A stretch of DNA of 64,000 nucleotides from positions 8,001-72,000 of the forward strand of contig BPHZ01000001.1 in NCBI GenBank assembly GCA_026003835.1, written 5' to 3'. The notes under the pieces were generated by a model. It made no database searches. It was given only the letters and a program-made list of their open reading frames with translations, and had not been told where the DNA came from. This DNA comes from Herpetosiphonaceae bacterium. GTDB lineage: Bacteria; Chloroflexota; Chloroflexia; Chloroflexales; Herpetosiphonaceae. Below are positions 29,401 to 36,500 of this stretch, one piece after another (positions within the stretch are counted from its first letter, which is position 1; every line of letters begins with the position of its first letter). Made by a program: the position numbers and the translations under genes.

Positions 29401-29529
29401 GCCTCTGGTTTCACCTACAGGGTTGAGCTGATGGCAACCGACGACCGTGGCAACAGCCAGGGCTTTGACGATGCCGGAAGCTGGGGGGTGGGTCCATTTG
29501 TCCAGCACCTGCCGCTGGCCGCGCGCTAG
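26485..29529 (+). CDS. Secreted TolB-like beta-propeller plus FG-GAP repeat protein
   Basis: This 1014-residue exported protein starts at ATG 26485, fixed by aaggaggc 6 nt upstream (an earlier in-frame ATG at 26464 lies before the RBS). A basic and hydrophobic signal peptide covers about 1-35. Five TolB/PD40 blades follow (about 80-310), each with F/W-SPDG (HPAFSPDGKRIVF, EPAWSPDGTQIAF). Seven integrin-type FG-GAP repeats run from about 360 to 850, with calcium-loop sequences such as CDFNGDGFTDIAIGAPGQ and GDLDGDGQDDLLIGTPEE. A C-terminal beta domain of about 140 residues ends in VQHLPLAAR, an L-P-L-x-x-R tail like that of the protein at 15924. It is probably a surface adhesion or matrix protein; the ligand is unknown. 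Confidence 0.9.
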   Translation: MRRPRSRLFRRPEQFLIALAILIAGLPLAQPAPRPSVASGNYLIVFAAALDIDLLSIERGGIYIMRPDGSGLRQLTRFQTISYDYEDHGLNLPDDHPAFSPDGKRIVFTSNRADPSNWEIYVMDVNGSNPQRLTNSPGLDTEPVFSPDGSLIVFCSERGGNLDIWVMNADGTGLRQLTATPEEEIEPAWSPDGTQIAFTRLLGSNEKDVYIMNVDGSNVRRLTSAPGEDHDATFSPDGTQLVITSERDGTPPFGDVFKIRVSDGASLGNLTSGLEYGGGDPAWSPDGTQVAFFRSPTSVLVSTQMWVMNADGTNYTLLKDDDLGLINVHPNWGIAADNDVDGRPDYLENDNTSFTQRDLPSPSSAGGDQAGDQLGVAVASADLTHDGLPEMIVGIPGEDVDGLSNAGRVAYLLGSPLGPWFVPAIAAAFPLSLDAEQAGGTLQANGRMGQTLASCDFNGDGFTDIAIGAPGQNRVFISTGIDAAWQARSGTGHFGAALAAGDFNRDGKCDLAIAAPQEFRITVTGSVAAGAVRVFFGTSSGLATAAGQVFDQGSLPVVSGAGLEEAGDLFGAALAAGDFNSDGAWDLAVGVPGEDWAGSTSINDGGLVYVLPGKTGLPLQLSQAIARDGRDLPSPYAGLQAGARFGETLAIGDFNQDTLRADELVVGIPRQNIGSIADAGLVAVFSGNAIIGGGLIAETATAFTSSDAGGGAALSSNRFGTSLAVGDFSGDSISDLAVSAPNQAVGSASQAGQVYIIFGTKAGGSTCQFCIDTGAAFSGGGLAPAAAQRITQAHVGAAVESGDRFGGSLLLPSGNTLAAGDLDGDGQDDLLIGTPEETVSGLDNSGLISLRYGVKVGTGELEPASGASLPGQPVTFTLTWEHPERWRELETLHLRVSGPNGIVFWARFDEASTTFSLLDPQSETFALNGQPGEATLLEIPTASLDLAGSTVTGSGPAGRGVTLSFRVIFKEPASGFTYRVELMATDDRGNSQGFDDAGSWGVGPFVQHLPLAAR

Positions 29530-29624
29530 CGATCCGGCGCTCGACGCTCTGCCTGTCCTGTTGGATCAATCGTTGCTGCCTTCTAAAAAGAGGCGTTTCC
29601 AACTGTTCAGAAGGGGGCGGTTCG

Positions 29625-29894
29625 ATGTCGGCGATGGTTATCCTCCCGCATGAGGGCGATGTTGCACTGGGTTGCTTTGTCGTCTTCAAGCTTGCCGGGC
29701 AGCTGACCAACGGCTCTGAACGCTATTTCGCAAAACTCCACGAGCTGCTCGCCAACCCTGACCCATTTGATGTTGGCCGCATCATCGAGCTGGCTCAGAA
29801 GTATGGCTTAGACCTCGACTTTCGTCGCGTGGATGAGCTGGCGCAGAAATACGGCGTCCGCTTACCCGAGCCCCCGCAGCAGGGAGGAGCATAA
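29625..29894 (+). CDS. Small hypothetical protein, resembles a cupin C-terminal remnant
   Basis: This 89-residue ORF has a G-rich possible RBS (aaggggg) 7-9 nt before ATG 29625. The text VVFKLAGQLTNGSERYFAKL followed by PDPFDVGRIIELAQKYGLDL looks like the tail of some cupin proteins, where the last beta strands lead into a helix with a DP..I..LA.KYG pattern. A second copy of ELAQKYG follows directly, so the tail contains a short internal repeat. No complete cupin barrel is present. It may be a real small protein or a degraded gene. It lies 5 nt upstream of the next ORF, whose RBS is inside its end, so the pair could be co-translated. Confidence 0.5.
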   Translation: MSAMVILPHEGDVALGCFVVFKLAGQLTNGSERYFAKLHELLANPDPFDVGRIIELAQKYGLDLDFRRVDELAQKYGVRLPEPPQQGGA

Positions 29895-29899
29895 GCAGT

Positions 29900-30331
29900 A
29901 TGTCTGCCTTAGAACATAGTCCCTCATCACGGCTGGCCGATCGCATGGCGGCGGCCCTGCGCCGGCTCTTCGTCGGGCGTGCCGCGGAAGTAGAGTTGTT
30001 CCGGCAGGTGCTGCTGGCGCGACGATTTTTCCAGCAGGCGGCTAAGACCATCGCTATTGCCTGGCAGATCGCGGTCGGCGGCGATCTGCGCTTCCCCGAA
30101 GTCGAGGGCAAGCGACCTCCGAGTATGCGGATCATCAACTGGTATCTGAGCAAGCTCCACGTGGCTGCTCGCCATGATCCGGTTGTCTCCAGGAGGTTCA
30201 ACGATGTTACAGGCCTGTTGGCACCGCCGTCGAGCCTGATGCGCCCGGGCACCGTCCTGCGGGTACTCCAGGGCAATCTCCGATCTGTCAGGCCAAGAAT
30301 CAGGGCGCTTGCTGCCGAGGTCGAGGGCTAG
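29900..30331 (+). CDS. C-terminal fragment of a FAD-dependent monooxygenase-like protein
   Basis: This 143-residue ORF contains no FAD-binding motif. It does contain text typical of the C-terminal part of FAD-dependent monooxygenases (squalene epoxidase-like or PHBH-fold proteins of about 450 residues): RRFFQQAAKTIAIAWQIAVG, GDLRFPEVEGKR, INWYLSKLHVAARHDPVV and LLAPPSSLMRPGTVLRVL. The N-terminal two thirds of such an enzyme are missing upstream. It is therefore probably a remnant, although a good RBS (ggaggag, 10-11 nt) precedes ATG 29900. It ends 36 nt before the first attC-like site of the cassette array, so the array may have been inserted or assembled next to it. Recognition is from memory of the family. 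Confidence 0.5.
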   Translation: MSALEHSPSSRLADRMAAALRRLFVGRAAEVELFRQVLLARRFFQQAAKTIAIAWQIAVGGDLRFPEVEGKRPPSMRIINWYLSKLHVAARHDPVVSRRFNDVTGLLAPPSSLMRPGTVLRVLQGNLRSVRPRIRALAAEVEG

Positions 30332-30366
30332 GCTGTTCGGGGCTGGTTCAGCACTTAAGGAAGCCG

Positions 30367-30523
30367 GCCGAACGATAAAGCTGAGCCGCGTGCCCTGATT
30401 GTTGTGCGTGCGTTGCCAGCAGCACGATCCCAGCAGTTTGTACGAAAACCGCCATGTACAAGCGCGTCGTTTCCAGCGCCTTGTTGAGCGGTTTAACGTT
30501 TTATTATGCCTTTTGTGTTCGGC
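30367..30523 (-). repeat. attC-like site 4 (157 bp)
   Basis: On the minus strand it begins GCCGAAC (30523-30517) and ends GTTCGGC (30373-30367), a perfect 7-bp terminal inverted repeat. A possible inner box pairs AAAGC with GCTTT with one extra base, as in attC L boxes. It lies 88 nt downstream of the DUF1801 stop codon. It is the weakest of the four because the interior is not shared with the others. Confidence 0.45.
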
Positions 30524-30611
30524 GCACGATGGTGCTCGTTCTCGTCACGTGGGAACATCTTGTCCCGACCGACGACCCCGCCTGGGGTGGGGCCGGTGGC
30601 GAGATCAGCCC

Positions 30612-31061
30612 TCAGCTCACCGCTTTCTTCACGAGGGCACTGATCGTTGCCTCTTCGGTAGCAGTCAACTCCTTAAGCGCGAAGGCGGTCGGCCACATGG
30701 CGCCTTCGTCGAGGTTCGCCGCGTCGCTGAAGCCGAGCGTCGCGTACCTCGTGTTGAACTTCTGCGCGCTTTGGAAAAAGCAGACGACCTTGCCGTCCTT
30801 AGCATACGCGGGCATCCCATACCAGAGTCTCGGCGAGAGGAGTGGTGCGTTGGCTTTGATGATGTCATGAAGCCGCATAGCCATGGCGCGCTCTGGTTCC
30901 GGCATCTCGGCGATCTTCGCGAGTACGGCGCTTTCTCCTTCCGCCTTCTTGTTTGCGCGCGCTTCCTCCCTTAGCTCTTTGGCACGCTCCTTCATCGCGG
31001 CTCGTTCCTCAGCCGTGAATCCCCTGGTGGCCTTCTTGGTGGTACTCTTACCTTGGCTCAT
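30612..31061 (-). CDS. DUF1801-type protein (YdhG-like fold)
   Basis: This 149-residue protein has a Lys/Arg/Glu-rich helical N-terminus (about 1-50, containing [18 protein letters not shown]). A DUF1801/YdhG-like domain follows, recognisable from [38 protein letters not shown] and the helical end. Related proteins are small alpha/beta proteins sometimes called iron chaperone-like, but function is not established. The frame opens at 31100, but AAGGAG 8 nt before ATG 31061 shows the start. The gene is the last intact cassette of the array and has its own perfect consensus promoter at 31116-31144, placed between the previous attC site and the start codon. Confidence 0.85.
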   Translation of the reverse strand: MSQGKSTTKKATRGFTAEERAAMKERAKELREEARANKKAEGESAVLAKIAEMPEPERAMAMRLHDIIKANAPLLSPRLWYGMPAYAKDGKVVCFFQSAQKFNTRYATLGFSDAANLDEGAMWPTAFALKELTATEEATISALVKKAVS

Positions 31062-31115
31062 GAGAGTCTCCTTCCACTTGTTTGAATTCGTGTGCTGCAA
31101 GACACTCTAATAGAA

Positions 31116-31144
31116 ATTATAGCACATGTGTTCTAGAATGTCAA
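31116..31144 (-). promoter_or_regulatory. Perfect consensus sigma-70 promoter, TTGACA-N17-TATAAT
   Basis: On the minus strand TTGACA (31144-31139) and TATAAT (31121-31116) are both perfect, with a 17-nt spacer. It lies 25 nt inside the DUF1801 cassette, right after attC-like site 1, and about 55 nt before the ATG. Confidence 0.85.
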
Positions 31145-31168
31145 CAGCTTTGATAGCAATTGCCAAGT

Positions 31169-31336
31169 GCGGAACGGGGCGCCGGCCAGCGGGCACCCGC
31201 GGCGTCCCACCAACACAGCACAGCCGGTCAGGGCGCGCCACCATCCTCAGAGGTATCCGCAAAACGGGCAGCGCCATCTGGGGATACCCACGCAATGGGT
31301 CGCAGGTACCCGGTCGGCGGCACGCGCGGGTTCGGC
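31169..31336 (-). repeat. attC-like site 1 (168 bp)
   Basis: On the minus strand it starts GCCGAAC (31336-31330) and ends GTTCCGC (31175-31169). Inner arms near the ends can pair (CGGGTACC and GGTGCCCG). Its interior of about 120 bp is nearly the same as that of the site at 32848-33006, including the small hairpin acccacgcaatgggt. It starts 37 nt after the stop codon of the 31374 gene. Confidence 0.6.
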
Positions 31337-31373
31337 CTCAATAGCCTTACGCTGAGTAGGAATAAGTTTTCGT

Positions 31374-32051
31374 CTAGACATAGTTCCGACCTCGTTGCTT
31401 ACACCAGGCCGCGAAATCGGTTCCTCCTTCTTCAAGAAATGCAAGCCAGTCATGAACCGGGGCCATGGCCTCTTGGAGTTCTTCTTCTAAACGTTGTTTT
31501 TCTTCCGTCGGGAGCTCCGTTAAATACGCGCGTGCTTGCTCCGCCCACCGTATACAGTCCGCTGGATCTCCGAGAAAGGTATCGGGCAAGTGGTGGGTAG
31601 CATATTCAATATTCCAGACCAGCCATCCAAACAATACAACTCGTGCAAGTACCTCGTGTGGATCAAGTGCGACTGCCTTTTCCAAAGATGCTTGATCGTG
31701 AACTATCATGCCTCGCCAGCGCAGCGGAACAGGATCATGTGGATAACGTTGTATCCATTCTTCAAGCGTCGGAAGGATCACCTGTTCTCTGAGGGGATGT
31801 GCAATGAGTTGGTGGATTGAGGGATTTTCATATTCTGTACGCAATAACCAGTCAACTAATTCTCTGCGTTCATCAAACGACCAGTCGGTTACTTCCATAA
31901 TAAACCGGTCAAGAGCCATGAGGGCTTGCTTCCGAAGACCCTTCTCACGATAGAGACAATACTGGGCAAACTCATGGAGTGCTGGTTGAGATGCCAGGTA
32001 AGATGCGATAGCAGCTAGTCCTTGAAAGCTAGTCTGATTCCAGTACGACAC
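31374..32051 (-). CDS. Cassette protein of unknown function
   Basis: This 225-residue protein is mostly helical and acidic, with no signal peptide or membrane segment and no family I recognise. Visible features are a Trp-rich central part (EVTDWSFDERRELVDWLLRT; VPLRWRGMIVHDQASLEKAV) and an ending HDWLAFLEEGGTDFAAWCKQ. The frame extends to 32123, but that extension runs into the attC-like site. A strong RBS (aggaggaaagc) directly precedes GTG 32051, which is taken as the start. The N-terminus begins VSYWNQTSFQ. It is the single gene of its cassette, with the upstream attC only 28 nt away. There is no room for a full promoter, so it is likely expressed by read-through. Confidence 0.75.
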   Translation of the reverse strand: MSYWNQTSFQGLAAIASYLASQPALHEFAQYCLYREKGLRKQALMALDRFIMEVTDWSFDERRELVDWLLRTEYENPSIHQLIAHPLREQVILPTLEEWIQRYPHDPVPLRWRGMIVHDQASLEKAVALDPHEVLARVVLFGWLVWNIEYATHHLPDTFLGDPADCIRWAEQARAYLTELPTEEKQRLEEELQEAMAPVHDWLAFLEEGGTDFAAWCKQRGRNYV

Positions 32052-32078
32052 GCTTTCCTCCTCTGAGTAGACTAAGAG

Positions 32079-32136
32079 GCCGAACAGGGCGCTGCACCCG
32101 CTCGCGGAGCGCATCGGGTGCAACCGCGTGTTCGGC
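32079..32136 (-). repeat. attC-like site 2 (58 bp, minimal type)
   Basis: On the minus strand it reads GCCGAACA...TGTTCGGC, with perfect 8-bp outer arms. Next come 6-nt unpaired spacers (CGCGGT and GCGCCC), an inner box TGCACC/GGTGCA and a terminal CGCTC-CGC-GAGCG stem, leaving five bases (CGATG) bulged. This is the R box, spacer, L box and extra-helical-base arrangement of short attC sites. It lies 43 nt after the stop of the DHFR-like gene. Confidence 0.65.
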
Positions 32137-32178
32137 GTTATTCACTAGTCTGCGGACTTGGTCTGGAAAGTATCTGCC

Positions 32179-32793
32179 TCATTTTACAACACGAAAGGTA
32201 AGATGCGTGACCCCAGGAGCTTCAATTACCCGCGTGCGTTCCAGCTCGATCGGCTCAATACCGAGATGGTCAAAGAGTCGGACACCGCGCCCAAGTAGCA
32301 CCGGCACAAGGTTTATGTGGATTTCATCGAGCAGCCCAGCCCTGAGGCACTGCTGCACGATACTCGCGGCACTGACAGCCACATTCTTGTGCCCGGCGAT
32401 TGTTTTGGCCCGTGCAACGGCACTTTCGATACCATCACTGACAAAGGTAAACACCGACTCTTTTCCTGCCCATTCTTGGGGGATGGTATGCGTCAGGACC
32501 ACCACCGGAACATCCAGGGGATGTCTACCGCCCCAAGCGCGAGCAATGTCGAATGTCCTGCGGCCAGTCACCAGTGACCCTATCGTGGGCACCATCTCTC
32601 GAAGGAGGGCGGCACTTTCGGCTGAGACCTTGCTCATCATCGTACCACTGGGCCATGTAAAGTCGACATCGCCGCTAGAATACCACTTGAACAGATGCTC
32701 ACCGCCATCGCCCAAAGGGTTTTCGGGGCCATCGTTCGGCCCAGCGATAAACCCATCTAGCGACATGGCTAACCCGACCATCACTTTTCCCAT
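32179..32793 (-). CDS. Dihydrofolate reductase-like (RibD C-terminal domain) protein
   Basis: This 204-residue protein belongs to the RibD C-terminal/DHFR-like superfamily (YyaP/YwjB group). It starts MGKVMVGLAMSLDGFIAG with the family's nucleotide-binding strand. GSLVTGRRTFDIARAWGG, VVVLTHTIP and a C-terminal LLDEIHINLVPVLLGRG follow. NADPH-dependent reductase activity is plausible; the natural substrate is unknown, and it should not be read as a trimethoprim-resistance enzyme. The frame extends to 32889, but AAGGAG 7-8 nt before ATG 32793 fixes the start. It is a cassette gene between attC-like sites 3 and 2. Confidence 0.88.
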   Translation of the reverse strand: MGKVMVGLAMSLDGFIAGPNDGPENPLGDGGEHLFKWYSSGDVDFTWPSGTMMSKVSAESAALLREMVPTIGSLVTGRRTFDIARAWGGRHPLDVPVVVLTHTIPQEWAGKESVFTFVSDGIESAVARAKTIAGHKNVAVSAASIVQQCLRAGLLDEIHINLVPVLLGRGVRLFDHLGIEPIELERTRVIEAPGVTHLTFRVVK

Positions 32794-32847
32794 TCTTTGT
32801 CTCCTTCGTTCATCTTTGTTCGGTATACTTCGCATGAAGTAGTGAAC

Positions 32848-33006
32848 GCCGAACGGGGCGCCACCTGCCGCGCCCCTCCAACATAGCACAGCCGGTCAGG
32901 GCGCACCAACCGTCCTCAGAAGTACCTGCAAAACCGACCAGCGCCATCCGGGGATACCCACGCAATGGGTCGCAGGTACCCGGTCGGCGGCACGCGCGGG
33001 TTGGAC
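32848..33006 (-). repeat. attC-like site 3 (159 bp)
   Basis: On the minus strand it starts GTCCAAC (33006-33000, a full match to the RYYYAAC consensus) and ends GTTCGGC (32854-32848, 6 of 7 to GTTRRRY). The interior is a close copy of site 1. It follows the VapC stop codon by 36 nt, as expected for a cassette. Confidence 0.6.
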
Positions 33007-33042
33007 TGCCTGTTGAATGAGCATACCGTACTCGAACCCCAT

Positions 33043-33411
33043 CTACCCGTTGAGCCAGTCTTCGACGACCAAGCCTGGTACGCGTCGAAATTTCTTTCCG
33101 TTATTAATAATGAGGGTCAGACCGAGACTCATGGGGTGGGCCGCAATCAGCAGATCGAGTGGTTCGAGCGGCATTCCTCCCTTTTCCAGGGTGGCACGAA
33201 TCTGACCATACATCGTCACAGCGCGATCATCAAAGTCAACAATCGCCAGCGGGATCAGAAATTGTTCCAGTGCCTGTCGGTTTTTCTGTGGTTGCGCGCT
33301 CTTCTCCACGCCGTACGCGAGCTCGGCAACTCTGATTGCAGAGAGTGCAATGTCACCGATGGTATAGCGATTGAACTTTCGCAGGAGGTCAGCCGACTTT
33401 TTGCGCATCAA
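33043..33411 (-). pseudogene. vapC: 5'-truncated VapC-type PIN-domain toxin
   Basis: The frame encodes a PIN-domain protein with the middle acidic site (SAIRVAELAYGV), the LDLLIAAHPMSLGLTLIINN block and the ending KKFRRVPGLVVEDW. These are typical of VapC ribonuclease toxins. The N-terminal strand with the first catalytic Asp (consensus LLDTN.(8)YLM) is missing. Just upstream, only LYLMRKKS remains before homology stops near 33424. No antitoxin gene is present. The toxin is therefore probably inactive. The break coincides with the boundary between the cassette array and the NRPS cluster. Confidence 0.7.
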
Positions 33412-33490
33412 GTAAAGCCAGGCAGCACGAGCGGAGGACCGGGCGGGACATAAGCCAAGACCTTTCTGCCCAAATCCGGTCTATCTCGCG

Positions 33491-33523
33491 CGCCGGCCGA
33501 GGCAATTGAAGCCCCGGCCGGCG
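33491..33523 (-). terminator. Hairpin after the last NRPS gene
   Basis: A perfect 9-bp G/C stem (cgccggccg / cggccggcg) around a 15-nt loop begins 32 nt past the NRPS stop at 33555. No T tract follows. It probably marks the end of the biosynthetic operon. Confidence 0.55.
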
Positions 33524-33554
33524 GATGCTGATCGCCATGACTGGGAGAGCGTGG

Positions 33555-36500
33555 TTAGCCGCGCGAGCGGCGGGCAAGCAGCTCGGCGACCTCGGCATCA
33601 GAGAGTCCTTCGACCAGGTCCAGCAGTTCATCCAGCTCGTCGGTCTCGTCGTCACTTGTGTTCAGCAACGTATCAACCTGTTGGGCAAGCGCTCCGGCAG
33701 TCGGCGACTCGAAGAAGGATCGCAGCGTAACCTGGACGCCGAAGTGGAGCTGAATCTGTGCCAGTAGCTGTGTTGCCAGCAGCGAGTGGCCGCCAAGCAG
33801 GAAGAAGTTATCGTCCATGCCCACCTTTTCGACGCCTAGCAGCCTTGACCACAGCTCTGCAACAGCCTCTTCGGTGGGAGTACGTGGAGCAACATAGGGC
33901 GCGCGCAGCAGACTGCCCTCATCCGGTTTAGGAAGGGCACGGCGGTTGATCTTCCCATTAGGCGTAAGCGGGAGTTCATCCATCGCGACAAAAGCTGATG
34001 GAATCATATAATCGGGCAGGCGCTTTTGGAGATGCGCGCGCAGGGCGGCTGTGTCCAGCGTATAACCGGGCTTTGCCACGACATAGGCGGCGATTCGGCT
34101 CTGTGCGCTTGATCCCTGGCCCGGATAGAAGGCGGTTACTGCCTGGTAGATTGAGGGATGCTCATGAAGGACAGCCTCAATCTCGCCAAGCTCGATACGG
34201 AAGCCACGAATCTTCACCTGATAGTCTGCGCGACCCAGGTACTCTATCGCTCCATCAGGCAGGAAGCGTGCAAGATCGCCAGTGCGATACAGGCGTGTGC
34301 CCGGAGTCCGGCTAAATGGGTTTGGGACAAAACGATCGGCTGTCAACGCTGGCTGTCCAAAATACCCCCAGGCCTGCCCATCGCCGCCAAGGTACAGCTC
34401 GCCGGTAACCCCAATGGGCACGGGCCGCATAGCGCTGTCGAGAATATATGCCTGCGTATTCCAGATAGGCCGGCCAATCAGCACCTGACCGCCGGGCTCT
34501 AAAAGGCTCCAGGTTGAATAGACCGTATCCTCGGTCGGGCCGTAAACGTTATAAACGCGTTGTACGGATGTTTGGGCATAGATCTGATCGACCAGTTGTT
34601 GGTGTGATGCCTCACCGCCAAGGTTAACGACCCGGACTGTTGATGGGAGCGTTCCCTGTTGTAGCACCTCCGCTATTACTGATGGGACGAGATTCACCAT
34701 TGTTATTGGGGGTTGGTGATCGGATGGCGGCATATGCAAGCCGTTCTCGACCAGAATGATCGTTCCGCCACACGACAATGGGACGAAGATTTCAAAGACG
34801 GAAAGATCGAAGCAGATCGAGGTAGAGACCAGTACCCCTGCAAAATTCTCTTTGGCGAAGCTTGTTTTGCACCATGCGACGAAAGACGACAGGCCACGGT
34901 GCGGTATGGCAACGCCTTTGGGCCGGCCCGTTGATCCGGAGGTGTACATCACATAGGCTAGATCATCAGGTGTTAAGTGACACTCAGGCGCGGTAGCAGG
35001 TTGGCTGGCAAGTTCTGATTCAACAGCGGTAAGATCGAGAACAGGACTGATCCCCGCTAAGCGCTCTGCCAGGGCGGTTTCAGAGATGATCAACCGTAGC
35101 CCGGCGTCTTCCGCCATCAACGCCAGCCGCTCCAGCGGATAAGTAGGATCGAGGGGCACATAGGCTGCGCCGGCGGCGTGAACGGCGAGCAGCGCCGAGA
35201 TCAGATGGGCTTGGCGTGTCAGGAAGATACCCACGCGATCTCCACGCCTTACACCACGGGCTTTGAGGACATGTGCCAGCCTGTAGGTATCATCGAGAAG
35301 CTGGCGGTAGGTGCGCTGTTCTGTACCCACACAGACCGCTACTGTCTCGGGCGTGCGGGTCGCCTGTTCCGCTACCCAGGTGTAGACTGGGGTTGCCGGA
35401 TAAGGATGGTAGGTCTCATTCCAGGTGTTGAGGATAGTTGTACGCTCCATCTGGCTGAGCATATCGATCGCTGCAACAGCCTGATCGGGATCCTCCGCCA
35501 TCGCGCTGAGCAGACGCTGATAGTGATCGAGCATCCGCCGAATCGTCATCTCTTCAAAAAGATCAGTGCTATACTCGACGACGAAGGCAAGCTCATCGCC
35601 TGGCAGCTCGCGTAACGAGACCATCAGATCAAACTTTGCTACTCCCAGGTCGCCTTCTTCCATCGTGTCAAGAGTCAGATCGGCGAGTTGAGCGCCGGTC
35701 TGAGGTGTGTTTTGGAGGGCGAAGGCCACCTGAAAGATCGGCGTATGGCTGAGCGTGCGCTCGGGCTGAAGCACTTCCACGAGTTGCTCGAAGGGCACAT
35801 CTTGATGGGTGTAGGCATCGAGCGCGGTATCGCGAACACTGGCCAGGAGTTCCCGGATGGTGAGATCATCGTGGAAGGATGTGCGCATCACCAGGGTGTT
35901 CACGAAGAACCCGATCAGCCCTTCGACCTCGGGCTGCACGCGGCCGGCAATTGGAACACCCACCAGAATATCCTTTTGGCCGCTATAGGCGGCAAGCAGC
36001 GCCTGGTATCCGGCGAGGAGTGTCATGAAAAGCGTTGTCCCCTCGGCACGGCTGAGAGCACGGAGCGCCTTCGTGAGGCTTGCAGGAAAGACTCCTTTGA
36101 GCGTTGCGCCACGGAATGATTGAACAGCGGGCCGGGGATGGTCTGTTGGCAGATTAAGCAGCGCTGGTATTCCCTCAAGCTGGCGACGCCAGTAGCTAAT
36201 CTGGCGCTCGAGAGTCTCTCCCTGTAACCACGCGCGCTGCCAGACGGCAAAATCTGCATATTGGATGGGCAGCGCCGGCAGGGCAGGCTCCACACCGGCC
36301 AGCGCGGCCTCATAAAGCGCCGTCAAATCCCGAAGCAGCACACTGCTCGACCATCCGTCGGTAATAATGTGGTGGAGTACGAGCGTTAATAGATGCTGAT
36401 CGTCGTCAAGCTCGATCAACTGAGCACGGAACAGCGGCCCGCTACGCAGATCGAACGGTTCGACAATAAAAGCCCGAATAGCGCTATCAGCTGCCGTATC

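Larger units (their letters stand above)
30367..33424 (-). mobile_element. Integron-like gene-cassette array without integrase (CALIN-like)
   Basis: Four attC-like inverted repeats (30367-30523, 31169-31336, 32079-32136, 32848-33006) alternate with four short genes, all on the minus strand, in the strict order gene then attC. The cassette contents (DUF1801, a lone unknown, a DHFR-like protein, a VapC toxin) are of the unrelated type typical of cassette arrays. No integron integrase or attI is visible in the window. The right end is a VapC gene cut at about 33424, next to the end of the NRPS cluster. Confidence 0.6.
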
